NCBI GenBank assembly: GCA_035637315.1
Contig: DASPXK010000169.1
Span: 1 to 9,480, forward strand
Length of the DNA: 9,480 nucleotides
Reading direction: 5' to 3'
Source: DASPXK01 sp035637315
Lineage (GTDB): Bacteria; Chloroflexota; UBA6077; JACCZL01
Shown: in pieces, positions 1 to 5,244 of the stretch
How positions within the stretch are numbered: the first letter of the stretch is position 1
How the letters are laid out: every line of letters begins with the position of its first letter
Position numbers and translations under genes: made by a program
The notes under the pieces: model-generated
The model's database searches: none
What the model was told of the DNA's origin: nothing
Seen by the model: the letters and a program-made list of their open reading frames with translations, nothing else

Positions 1-149
1 GAATGGACCGCTTCCCACGTGTCCCAGACATCGGGGCAGCGCGGGTCAAACGCCTCACACTGGTGATCAGCTGTGCCGACCCCGAACACAAAGCTGGCCG
101 GCAGCGGGTCCGGCCGGCGGTGGATCAGGCTGCGAGAAAACTTCACCAC
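1..149 (-). CDS. N-terminal fragment of a glycoside hydrolase family 1 (beta-glucosidase-like) protein, cut by the window edge
   Basis: Reading the minus strand from a GTG at 149 gives 49 residues with no stop before the edge. Residues 20-33 read FVFGVGTADHQCEA, followed by a DPRCPDVWDTWE stretch. This closely matches the GH1 N-terminal signature (F-x-F-G-x-[GA]-T-A-x-H-Q-x-E), where the Gln and His bind the sugar in the -1 subsite. GH1 enzymes hydrolyse beta-glycosides with two catalytic glutamates, which would lie outside this window. The start is uncertain: GTG codons at 149 and 146 follow one another, no convincing ribosome binding site is seen, and both lie in a CACCACAGAGG-type repeat. 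The first in-frame stop upstream is near 210. The gene lies 102 bp downstream of the htpX-like gene on the same strand. Family call fairly confident; exact start and substrate unknown. Confidence 0.68.
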   Translation of the reverse strand, partial: MVKFSRSLIHRRPDPLPASFVFGVGTADHQCEAFDPRCPDVWDTWEAVH

Positions 150-230
150 AGAGGAACGCGAAATCTCACCCCAGGAGGACGCAGGGAAGCGCAGAGGTAA
201 CGCAAATGATCAAGGTGCCTCTGCGTCCTC
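141..230. repeat. CACCACAGAGG-family imperfect inverted repeat, copy 1
   Basis: A CACCACAGAGGAACGC stretch (144-159) is followed by GAGGACGCAG at 175-184, which is exactly complementary to CTGCGTCCTC at 221-230. A second, related stretch (GCAGAGG, 191-197) pairs with part of the same right arm. The same opening words recur at 3081-3100, so this is a dispersed repeat and not a one-off hairpin. It fills the gap between the htpX-like stop (252) and the GH1 start (149) and reaches the GH1 start codon. No protein is encoded, so it is probably a REP or MITE-like element. It could act as a transcript-end hairpin, but no U-rich tail is seen. Confidence 0.6.
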
Positions 231-251
231 GGGGGTTAAAGGGGCCCGACG

Positions 252-1124
252 CTAGTCCACGCGCCCGGCCATGCGATGGAGGCGGGCAACACGTTCCTCG
301 ATAGGCGGATGAGTGCTGAACAACTCCTGCATCGAGGCCCCGGTGAACGGCTTGACGATGAACAGGTGGGACGCGGCCGGCGAGACTGGGAGCGGGATCT
401 GCTTCGAATAGTACTCGAGCTTCTCCAGCGCCGAGGCGAGCGCCTCGGGGTCGCCGTACAGCCGCGCCCCGGTCTCGTCGGCGCTGTACTCGCGAGCCCG
501 TGAGATCGCCATCTGGATGAGCAGCGCCGCCAGGGGCGCCACGATCATCATCACCAGCCCGGCCACCAGCGAGGCGATCCCGCCGCCCTCCTCCTCGTCG
601 TCGCGCCCGAAGCCGCCGAACAGCATCGACCACTGGGCCATTTGCGCAACCATCGTGATCGCGCCGGCGATCGTCGCCGCGACGGAGCTGATCAGGATGT
701 CTCGGTTCTTGACGTGGCCTAGCTCGTGAGCCAGCACGCCGGCCAGCTCGCGTCGATCAAGGAGCTGGAGGATTCCAGTCGTCGCCGCGACGACGGCGTG
801 CTCCGGATCGCGGCCCGTGGCGAAAGCGTTCGGCGCTTCGCTGTCGATCATCGCGACCCGCGGCTTGGGGAGACCGGCGTCGGCGCAAAGCTCCTCGACC
901 AGGGCGTGAAGCTCTGGCGCTTCCTCAGGCGTCACCTCGCGCGCGCCGGCCATGCGGAGCGCCATCGCGTCAGAGAACCAGTAGGCTCCCAAGTTCATTA
1001 CTACGGCGAAGCCGAAGGCGATCACCATGCCGCCCCGGCCGCCCAGCAAATCTCCTATCAGGATCAGCAGGGCCGTCAAGGCCCCCAGCAGGACCGCGGT
1101 CTTCAGAGCGTTGCTCCCGAACAT
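252..1124 (-). CDS. htpX: HtpX-like membrane zinc metalloprotease (peptidase family M48)
   Basis: This 290-residue protein has the usual HtpX length and layout. Two N-terminal membrane segments (about 7-28 and 33-50) are followed by the catalytic HELGH motif at 133-137, with H133 and H137 as zinc ligands and E134 as the general base. Two more membrane segments lie at about 145-166 and 185-207, split by an acidic loop (RDDEEEGGG). The SRAREYSADE motif follows, with E212 as the third zinc ligand, and the C-terminus has the typical STHPPIEERVARL. HtpX enzymes cleave misfolded or damaged membrane proteins at the inner face of the membrane. The ATG at 1124 is chosen because GGGAGAGGAG precedes it and the family homology begins there; an in-frame ATG at 1193 would add 23 unrelated polar residues. 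It lies 237 bp downstream of argF on the same strand, with repeats between. Confident. Confidence 0.93.
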   Translation of the reverse strand: MFGSNALKTAVLLGALTALLILIGDLLGGRGGMVIAFGFAVVMNLGAYWFSDAMALRMAGAREVTPEEAPELHALVEELCADAGLPKPRVAMIDSEAPNAFATGRDPEHAVVAATTGILQLLDRRELAGVLAHELGHVKNRDILISSVAATIAGAITMVAQMAQWSMLFGGFGRDDEEEGGGIASLVAGLVMMIVAPLAALLIQMAISRAREYSADETGARLYGDPEALASALEKLEYYSKQIPLPVSPAASHLFIVKPFTGASMQELFSTHPPIEERVARLHRMAGRVD

Positions 1125-1213
1125 ACTCCTCTCCCGGACGGGCCGTGACTCCGCGCGACCCGCCACTCCCTCACGATAAGCATAGTCGGGCAACGTTAGA
1201 TGGGCATGAGAGA

Positions 1214-1219
1214 AGTATA
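1214..1219 (-). promoter_or_regulatory. Possible -10 element for the htpX-like gene
   Basis: The minus strand reads TATACT at 1219-1214, one base from the TATAAT consensus, in a locally AT-rich patch about 90 bases before the ATG at 1124. No good -35 hexamer lies 16-18 bases upstream, so the call rests on the -10 and on base composition. A promoter here would let the protease be expressed independently of argF. Confidence 0.33.
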
Positions 1220-1241
1220 AGAAGTGAATAAGAAGCGGAAT

Positions 1242-1342
1242 CCCCCTCCCTCACCCCGCGAAGCGCACTTGTTCCCCAACCCCTCTCCCTCACGGGGGGT
1301 GCCCTCACCCCCCAACCCCCTCTCCCTCACGGGGAGAGGGGG
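1242..1342. repeat. GC-skewed palindromic repeat cluster, two tandem partial copies (CCCTCACCCC/CTCTCCC family)
   Basis: Two near-identical units of the form CCAACCCC(C)TCTCCCTCACGGGG lie at 1276-1297 and 1312-1334. The second forms a strong hairpin: CCCCCTCTCC (1316-1325) pairs with GGAGAGGGGG (1333-1342). Bases 1253-1276 are identical to 8560-8583 inside the YfhO-like gene, and related palindromes occur at 4328-4382 and 5245-5320. The cluster fills the argF-htpX gap. Read from argF, the hairpin begins 20 bases past its stop and could end that transcript, although no U-tract follows. Confidence 0.75.
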
Positions 1343-1361
1343 AGCCGCCGTTGCGGTCTAG

Positions 1362-2291
1362 CTAAGCTGAGGCTCCCAGCAACTTGAGGAGCACGGCCTT
1401 CTGGACGTAGACCCGGTTGGCCGCCTGCTGGAACGCGAGCGAAGCGGGGCCGTCGAGAACCTCGTCGGTGATCTCGTCGCCGCGGTGGGCCGGCAGACAA
1501 TGCAAGACCGCGACGTCGCCGCGGGCGTGCGACAGCAGATCACTGTTGACCTGATAGGGCTTGAAGATGGGGCGGCGGTTGGCGGCCTCGTGTTCCTGTC
1601 CCATGCTGTACCAGGCGTCGGCGTAGACGGCGTCGGCGTCATGGACCGCCGTGTTGGGGTCGCGGCACACCTCGATCCACGACTGAGCCGACCGAGCGAC
1701 CTCGTCCGCTGCCGCCAGCCGCTCGTCGGAAGGCCGGTAGCTGTCTGGTGAGGCGATGCACAGGTTGAGTCCGACTCGAGGGGCCGCAAGCACGAGCGAG
1801 TTGGCGACGTTGTTGCTGTCGCCTACGTAGGCCAGCGTGAGCCCGGCCAGGCGACCGAACCGCTCCCGCAGCGTCAGTAGGTCGGCCAGGACCTGGCAGG
1901 GGTGCTCGCCGTCGGACAGGCCGTTGATCACCGGCACGGGGCAGTGGGCAGCCATCTGCTCGGCGACCTCGTGTCCGAAGACTCGCACCGCCACGGCGTC
2001 GACATAGGCGCCGAGCGTCCGCGCGACATCGGCGACCGACTCGCGCACGCCGAGGCCCACTTCCGCCGGTCCAAGAAAGCGCGAGGTTCCACCGAGCTGG
2101 AGCATGGCCACCTCGAAGGACAGTCGCGTTCGGAGGGATGGCTTCTCGAAGAGGAGCGCGAGCAGCCTGCCGGCCAGGGGTCGTGGGCGTGCGCGGGCCG
2201 CCCACTCGGCTTTGAGACGAGCGGCCTCGTCTAGCAGCTCCAGCAGCTCTTCGGGCGTGAGGTCGGCGATGCTGATCAGGTCCTTCTTCAT
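1362..2291 (-). CDS. argF: Ornithine carbamoyltransferase
   Basis: This enzyme transfers the carbamoyl group from carbamoyl phosphate to ornithine to make citrulline, a cytosolic step of arginine biosynthesis. The 309 residues match the usual family length. Carbamoyl-phosphate motifs are FEKPSLRTRLSFE (SxRTR at 52-56, with Leu in place of the commoner Thr) and HPCQ (130-133). The ornithine-binding SMG loop is at 229-231 (DAWYSMGQE), and the catalytic HCLP motif is at 264-267 with Cys265. These features point to ornithine rather than aspartate carbamoyltransferase. The ATG at 2291 has AGGAGG (2304-2299) seven bases upstream; a farther in-frame ATG at 2321 lies in the leader hairpin tail and is unlikely. 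No other arg gene is in the window. The leader suggests control by transcription attenuation. A catabolic (arcB) role cannot be excluded, but nothing supports it. Confidence 0.95.
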   Translation of the reverse strand: MKKDLISIADLTPEELLELLDEAARLKAEWAARARPRPLAGRLLALLFEKPSLRTRLSFEVAMLQLGGTSRFLGPAEVGLGVRESVADVARTLGAYVDAVAVRVFGHEVAEQMAAHCPVPVINGLSDGEHPCQVLADLLTLRERFGRLAGLTLAYVGDSNNVANSLVLAAPRVGLNLCIASPDSYRPSDERLAAADEVARSAQSWIEVCRDPNTAVHDADAVYADAWYSMGQEHEAANRRPIFKPYQVNSDLLSHARGDVAVLHCLPAHRGDEITDEVLDGPASLAFQQAANRVYVQKAVLLKLLGASA

Positions 2292-2298
2292 GGTGAGG

Positions 2299-2304
2299 CC
2301 TCCT
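2299..2304 (-). promoter_or_regulatory. Ribosome binding site of argF
   Basis: The minus strand reads AGGAGG, a full match to the anti-Shine-Dalgarno sequence, seven bases before the ATG at 2291. It lies only 14 bases past the U-rich tail of the leader hairpin. Any structural change in the leader could therefore affect translation as well as transcription. Confidence 0.8.
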
Positions 2305-2318
2305 GGGCGGACCGTCGG

Positions 2319-2352
2319 CAAACAGAAACGGGGCTGGCTCGGCCAGCCCCGT
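2319..2352 (-). terminator. Terminator-like hairpin in the argF leader (candidate attenuator)
   Basis: On the argF-coding strand, ACGGGGCTGGC (2352-2342) and GCCAGCCCCGT (2338-2328) form a perfect 11-bp GC-rich stem with a CGA loop. Directly after it comes TTTCTGTTTG (2328-2319), seven T in ten. This is the form of an intrinsic terminator, and it is oriented only in the argF direction, because the plus strand has no T-tract on its side. No minus-strand gene ends here. The hairpin therefore stands between the candidate promoter (2489-2518) and argF, which is where an attenuator would be. Confidence 0.62.
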
Positions 2353-2379
2353 CAGGGGAGGGTTGCTGTTTCTGGTGGG

Positions 2380-2481
2380 TCAGGTCTGCGACGAGCGTGC
2401 TACCGGCCGGCCGATCCAGGCGAACGAATCGAGCCTGGACCTAGCGCGGGTGCGAACGATCACGACTAACACGGTGAGCAC
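2380..2481 (-). CDS. Arg-rich small ORF upstream of argF (candidate attenuator leader peptide)
   Basis: A 33-codon frame opens with GTG at 2481 and ends with TGA at 2382-2380. It begins MLTVLVVIVRTRARSRLDSF. Six of 33 residues are Arg, four of them at alternating positions 10, 12, 14 and 16 (CGC, CGC, AGG, AGG). The GTG lies exactly seven bases past a TACACT -10-like element, so the transcript could begin on the start codon (leaderless). Accordingly no Shine-Dalgarno sequence is seen. In-frame GTG codons at 2472 and 2463 are alternative starts. The ORF stops 27 bases before the terminator-like hairpin and about 90 bases before argF. It resembles leader peptides whose control codons sense the end product of the pathway. 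High-GC DNA gives Arg-rich frames by chance, so the call is tentative. Confidence 0.42.
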   Translation of the reverse strand: MLTVLVVIVRTRARSRLDSFAWIGRPVARSSQT

Positions 2482-2488
2482 GGGCGAA

Positions 2489-2518
2489 AGTGTACCAGCC
2501 ATGCCAACGATCTGCCAC
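2489..2518 (-). promoter_or_regulatory. Candidate argF promoter with extended -10
   Basis: The minus strand carries TGGTACACT, an extended -10 (TGn plus TACACT at 2494-2489). GTGGCA (2518-2513) lies 18 bases upstream and matches four of six bases of TTGACA. Transcription would begin near 2482-2480, giving a leader of about 190 bases before argF that contains the small ORF and the hairpin. Prediction by eye only. Confidence 0.42.
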
Positions 2519-2548
2519 CCGCGCTAATCGAGACGAGATTGTCCTCAG

Positions 2549-2602
2549 CCGCAACGCGGGCTTCGTGCCGGCCGGCCGGCACGCGCAAGGCCGGGGTTGC
2601 GG
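2549..2602. promoter_or_regulatory. Large dyad with a perfect 20-bp palindrome between the divergent argF and GYD transcription units
   Basis: Bases 2564-2583 (CGTGCCGGCC then its exact reverse complement) form a perfect 20-bp palindrome. It is flanked by CCGCAAC (2549-2555) and its complement GTTGCGG (2596-2602), with partial pairing between. The dyad lies upstream of both the argF promoter candidate and the GYD gene. It could be a two-fold protein-binding site or a cruciform-forming repeat. There is no T-tract on either side, so it is not a standard terminator. Confidence 0.4.
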
Positions 2603-2617
2603 AAGTATCTCAACACG

Positions 2618-2651
2618 GCGCAATCGGGCCGTCGCTCGGCGAGGATTGCGC
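2618..2651. repeat. Stem-loop upstream of the GYD gene
   Basis: GCGCAATC (2618-2625) pairs exactly with GATTGCGC (2644-2651). An inner GCCG/CGGC pair (2628-2631, 2637-2640) sits around a five-base loop. The right arm overlaps the possible -35 region of the GYD gene (TTGCGC, 2646-2651), so an operator role is possible. No function is established. Confidence 0.3.
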
Positions 2652-2672
2652 GCCTGTGGTTTGAGCTAAGAT
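2646..2672 (+). promoter_or_regulatory. Possible promoter of the GYD gene
   Basis: TTGCGC (2646-2651) and TAAGAT (2667-2672) are spaced by 15 bases, slightly short, about 45 bases before the ATG at 2718. A similar arrangement (TTGCGG, 15 bases, TAGAAT) precedes the amidohydrolase at 5343-5369. Weak prediction. Confidence 0.28.
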
Positions 2673-2717
2673 GAGGCCAGAGCGCGTCGGGCCTGCGGCG
2701 CGGAGAGGAGCGACAGC

Positions 2718-3005
2718 ATGCCAAGTTACGTTGTGCTCTACAAGTTCACGGACCAGGGATCCAAGAACGCCAAGGACACCGTCAAACGGGCGCGCGAGGC
2801 CCGGGCGGACAACGAGCGGCGTGGCTTCAAGACACATGGCCTTTACTGGACCCAGGGACAGTACGACCTGGTGGCCATTGTGGAAGCGCCCGATGAGAAG
2901 GCGATGATGGCCGGCCTGCTCAACATCATCGGCGCCGGCAACGTCCGCAGCGAGACGCTTCGCGCCTTCACCGAAGCGGAGATGGAAGAGATCGTCCGGA
3001 TTTGA
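2718..3005 (+). CDS. GYD-domain protein
   Basis: The 95-residue product matches the small GYD family in length and pattern. It has an MPSYVVLYKFTDQG first strand, a helix rich in Arg and Lys, and the central LYWTQGQYDLVAIVEAPDEK segment. There the family's Gly-Tyr-Asp signature appears as G-Q-Y-D. A final AGNVRSETLRAFTEAEMEEIV helps form the ferredoxin-like fold. GYD proteins are small, probably oligomeric alpha/beta proteins with no established biochemical role. The ATG at 2718 is preceded by GGAGAGGAG with nine bases between. The gene stands alone: it is divergent from argF and 184 bp ahead of the hydrolase, with a repeat in that gap. Family call confident; function unknown. Confidence 0.88.
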   Translation: MPSYVVLYKFTDQGSKNAKDTVKRAREARADNERRGFKTHGLYWTQGQYDLVAIVEAPDEKAMMAGLLNIIGAGNVRSETLRAFTEAEMEEIVRI

Positions 3006-3076
3006 GTGCCCACGTGCCCGTGCGACCAGGCCCGCACGCCCGTCATCCCGCCGCACACATTTTGCGCTAGGGAGGT

Positions 3077-3164
3077 TCTCCACCACAGAGGACGCAGAGG
3101 ACACAGCGAGCACAGAGGGATCAAACAAAAGAGGCTCAGTCTCCTCTGGGATGTTTGTGGTGAA
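3077..3164. repeat. CACCACAGAGG-family imperfect inverted repeat, copy 2
   Basis: CACCACAGAGGACGCAGAGG (3081-3100) opens the element. Its first seven bases are exactly complementary to TGTGGTG at 3156-3162, and inner AGAGG/CCTCT words also pair. The opening matches copy 1 at 144-159. It fills most of the GYD-hydrolase gap and ends about 26 bases before the hydrolase start. A short MITE-like or REP-like dispersed repeat is the best description; no protein is encoded. Confidence 0.58.
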
Positions 3165-3189
3165 TTGACTTCTAGAGAGGAGCTCGAGC

Positions 3190-4320
3190 GTGGTTCAGGA
3201 ACGCGATCCGGCCGGCCCGCGACCGTTTGGCGAGGTCCGCGAGATCATACTCGAACGGGCGCGCAATCTGCGCAATCCGTTCACGTACACTGTCTACGAA
3301 GAGGTCGAGGCACTCCTGAGCCGTCTCAAGTCGGTCGATCGCGATGAATGGGCGGCGGCCTTCAGCGCACTGGCCGAGCCGTACGAGCAGCGTGCCGCGG
3401 AGGCGGAAGCGGCCGGCGACGCTCGCGCGGCCATGCACAACTACCTGATCGCCCACGACTACCATCACGTAGCGCGCTATCCAGCCCCGAACTCGCCTGG
3501 CAAGGTGCAGGCCTATCGACGCGGCCAGGACAACTTCCTCAAAGCGGCCCGCTACTTCGACCCACCCCTCGAGCGGGTCGAGATGCCGTTCACCGGCCGC
3601 CCCGGGGAGGGCACGGCCTCGATCGGCTACTTGCGCAAGCCGAAGGGGGTCGAGCGGGCGCCCGTGGCGGTCATCTGGGGCGGCATAGATTCGTTCAAGG
3701 AGGAGCGGCCTGCCGACGCGTACCTGGCGGGCGGGATGGCCGTGCTGGCAATCGACATGCCGGGCGTCGGGGAGGCGCCGCTTGTCGGCTCCGAGGACGC
3801 GGAGCGGCTCTGGGACGCCGTCTTCGGTTGGATCGCCGCCCGTCCGGATCTGGATGTCGAGCGGATCGGGCTGGTGGGCGGCAGCACCGGTGGTTACTGG
3901 GCGACGAAGCTGGCCCATACGCATCGCGACCGGGTCACTGCCGCGGTCAATCACGGTGGTCCCGCCCATATCGCCTTCACCGCCGACTGGATCGCGAAGG
4001 CCCAGTTTGGCGAGTACCCATTCGAGCTGGCCGAAACGCTGGCCTGCGCCTTCGGGCTCTCTACCTATCAGGATTGGGTCGAGTACAGTCCGCGTCTGTC
4101 CCTGCTGCGGCTGGGCATCCTGGACCAACCCTGCGCGCCGCTGCTGTGCGTGAACGGATTGGACGACAGCGTCTTCCCCATCGCCGACATGTACCTGCTG
4201 CTGGAGCACGGCAGCCCCAAGGCGGCACGCTTCTTCGCTGCCGGGCACATGGGCAACACTCCGGCGACGACGCCGAACATCGTGGGATGGCTGCAGCGAG
4301 AATTGCGAATCGAGAGTTGA
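3190..4320 (+). CDS. Alpha/beta-hydrolase with N-terminal helical domain (FrsA / 2,6-dihydroxypseudooxynicotine hydrolase-like)
   Basis: The 376-residue protein has a largely helical first part (about 1-125, including the MHNYLIAHDYHHVARYP segment). The alpha/beta-hydrolase core begins near 130. The nucleophile elbow GGSTGG places Ser232, NGLDDSVFP places the acid at Asp326, and AAGHMG places the His at 353. VIWGGID (161-167) is the likely oxyanion-hole strand. This layout is typical of FrsA-type esterases and of C-C hydrolases such as 2,6-dihydroxypseudooxynicotine hydrolase, in which the helical domain covers the active site. Substrate cannot be told. The GTG at 3190 is chosen because GAGAGGAG lies just upstream and the frame opens there. 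It converges with the SDR gene, with a palindromic repeat in the 92-bp gap. Fold and triad confident; reaction uncertain (ester or C-C bond). Confidence 0.85.
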   Translation: MVQERDPAGPRPFGEVREIILERARNLRNPFTYTVYEEVEALLSRLKSVDRDEWAAAFSALAEPYEQRAAEAEAAGDARAAMHNYLIAHDYHHVARYPAPNSPGKVQAYRRGQDNFLKAARYFDPPLERVEMPFTGRPGEGTASIGYLRKPKGVERAPVAVIWGGIDSFKEERPADAYLAGGMAVLAIDMPGVGEAPLVGSEDAERLWDAVFGWIAARPDLDVERIGLVGGSTGGYWATKLAHTHRDRVTAAVNHGGPAHIAFTADWIAKAQFGEYPFELAETLACAFGLSTYQDWVEYSPRLSLLRLGILDQPCAPLLCVNGLDDSVFPIADMYLLLEHGSPKAARFFAAGHMGNTPATTPNIVGWLQRELRIES

Positions 4321-4327
4321 AGAGTAG

Positions 4328-4382
4328 GCCCTCACCCCCTCCCCCCTCCCAAATTTGGGAGAGGGGGCAAGGGGGTGAGGGC
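4328..4382. repeat. Palindromic repeat between convergent genes (possible bidirectional terminator)
   Basis: GCCCTCACCCCCT (4328-4340) is exactly complementary to AGGGGGTGAGGGC (4370-4382). Inside, CTCCCAAA (4346-4353) abuts TTTGGGAG (4354-4361), with a CCCCC/GGGGG stretch between. The whole is one imperfect 55-bp palindrome of the same family as 1242-1342 and 5245-5320. It lies between the 3' ends of the hydrolase and the SDR, so it could stop transcripts from both sides, though U-tails are absent. Confidence 0.75.
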
Positions 4383-4412
4383 AGGCAGGCCCCCGCGCGA
4401 CTGGGTCCCGCC

Positions 4413-5174
4413 CTAGTGAAGTATTCCGCCCCCTTCGACTACCAGCAGCTGGCCTGTCATGAAGTCGCTGTCGCTGCTGGCCAGGAACAGGGCCGTGCCG
4501 GTCACGTCTTGCGGCAGCTCGATCCGCGCGAAGGCCCTCCGCTCCGCGCTGGCTGCGCGGCGCGCACGGACCTCGTCCGTGATCGTCTCCTCGCTCATCG
4601 TCGAGCCGGGCGTGAGGCAGTTTACGTTGATGCCCCACGGCCCGAGCTGCCTTGCGAGCACGCGGGTCAGGGCCACGACTCCACCCTTCGAAGCGGTGTA
4701 GTGCGGCATGTCGCCCGAGCCGTTGAAGAACGTGCCCGAGGCGACGTTGATGATCTTGCCGCTCCGCTGGGCCTTCATGATCGGGATGACAACTCGGCAG
4801 CAGAGGTAGACGCCCTTGAGGTTCACCTCTAGCACGCGGTCCCACTGCTCCAGCGGCATCTCCTCGGCGGGGCCTTTCCAGACTTCTTGCGCAAGATAGA
4901 TGGCGGCGTTGTTGAGCAGGACGTCGATCCGGCCGTAGCGCTGGACCGTCTCCTCGACGAGCTCCGTGACACTATCGAGCGAGGTGACATCCGTCGGACG
5001 CGCCCAGGCGGAGCGGCCGGCTGCGCATAGCTGGCTGGCGACGGATTCGGCAGCCAGCGCGTCGATCTCCGCGATAACGACCTGAGCGCCCTCGTCGGCG
5101 AACCGATGCGCGTAGGCCTTCCCGATCCCGTGGCCCGCGCCGGTGATAATCGTCACCTTGTCTTTCAGTCGCAT
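4413..5174 (-). CDS. Short-chain dehydrogenase/reductase (classical SDR)
   Basis: The 253-residue length is standard for a classical SDR, an NAD(P)-dependent oxidoreductase acting on alcohols, ketones or similar groups. Visible motifs are the cofactor loop TGAGHGIG (11-18), the acidic end of strand 2 (AEID, about 35-38), which favours NAD over NADP, NNAA (88-91), Asn118, the catalytic Ser146 (NVAS), and Tyr159 with Lys163 (YTASK). The protein ends in TGQLLVVEGGG, the usual C-terminal pattern. The ATG at 5174 follows a GGAGGGAGG ribosome binding site; an in-frame ATG at 5222 would add 16 non-conserved residues. It is divergent from the amidohydrolase and convergent with the hydrolase, so the three may share a pathway, but the substrate is not evident. 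Family certain; specificity unknown. Confidence 0.93.
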   Translation of the reverse strand: MRLKDKVTIITGAGHGIGKAYAHRFADEGAQVVIAEIDALAAESVASQLCAAGRSAWARPTDVTSLDSVTELVEETVQRYGRIDVLLNNAAIYLAQEVWKGPAEEMPLEQWDRVLEVNLKGVYLCCRVVIPIMKAQRSGKIINVASGTFFNGSGDMPHYTASKGGVVALTRVLARQLGPWGINVNCLTPGSTMSEETITDEVRARRAASAERRAFARIELPQDVTGTALFLASSDSDFMTGQLLVVEGGGILH

Positions 5175-5214
5175 CGTCCTCCCTCCCGCGGCACTGGCTT
5201 GAGACGGAGCGTAT

Positions 5215-5240
5215 CGAATCACACGTCCGCGCGAATCACA
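5215..5240. promoter_or_regulatory. Direct repeat CGAATCACA x2 upstream of the SDR gene
   Basis: CGAATCACA occurs at 5215-5223 and again at 5232-5240, a 17-base period, 41 bases upstream of the SDR start. On the SDR strand this reads TGTGATTCG twice. Two exact nonamers at this spacing in a divergent promoter region look like paired regulator sites, but chance cannot be excluded. Confidence 0.33.
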
Positions 5241-5244
5241 AGTT

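Noticed and set aside
276..1148. Several plus-strand ORFs antisense to the htpX-like gene
   Set aside because: No family motifs and Arg/Ala/Ser-rich composition; the minus-strand frame carries the complete HtpX signature.
1242..1342. Possible CRISPR array from tandem similar units
   Set aside because: Only two partial units, palindromic and low in complexity, without unique spacers of even length. They belong to a dispersed repeat family.
2401..2445. tRNA-like T-loop words (ctcgattcg) upstream of argF
   Set aside because: No acceptor, D or anticodon arms can be built around them; the words are part of the small ORF hairpin.
2104..2469. Plus-strand ORF of 121 codons antisense to the argF 5' end and leader
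   Set aside because: Ser/Arg-rich low-complexity product made by the complement of the argF helix and leader; no ribosome binding site or homology pattern.
2292..2520. T-box riboswitch in the argF leader
   Set aside because: No T-box bulge sequence (AGGGTGGNACCGCG-like) or stem I landmarks were found. The terminator-like hairpin and small ORF suit a peptide-type attenuator better.
3016..3040. CGTGCG...CGCACG hairpin after the GYD stop as a terminator
   Set aside because: The stem is only six pairs with an eight-base loop and has no T-tract, so it cannot be supported.
3348..4832. 494-codon plus-strand ORF over the hydrolase, the repeat and the SDR
   Set aside because: It runs through the palindromic repeat and lacks any recognisable domain; the hydrolase frame has the Ser-Asp-His triad.
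3172..4845. 557-codon minus-strand ORF across the hydrolase and SDR genes
   Set aside because: It is antisense to one well-supported enzyme and out of frame with another, with an Arg-rich composition. A shadow ORF.
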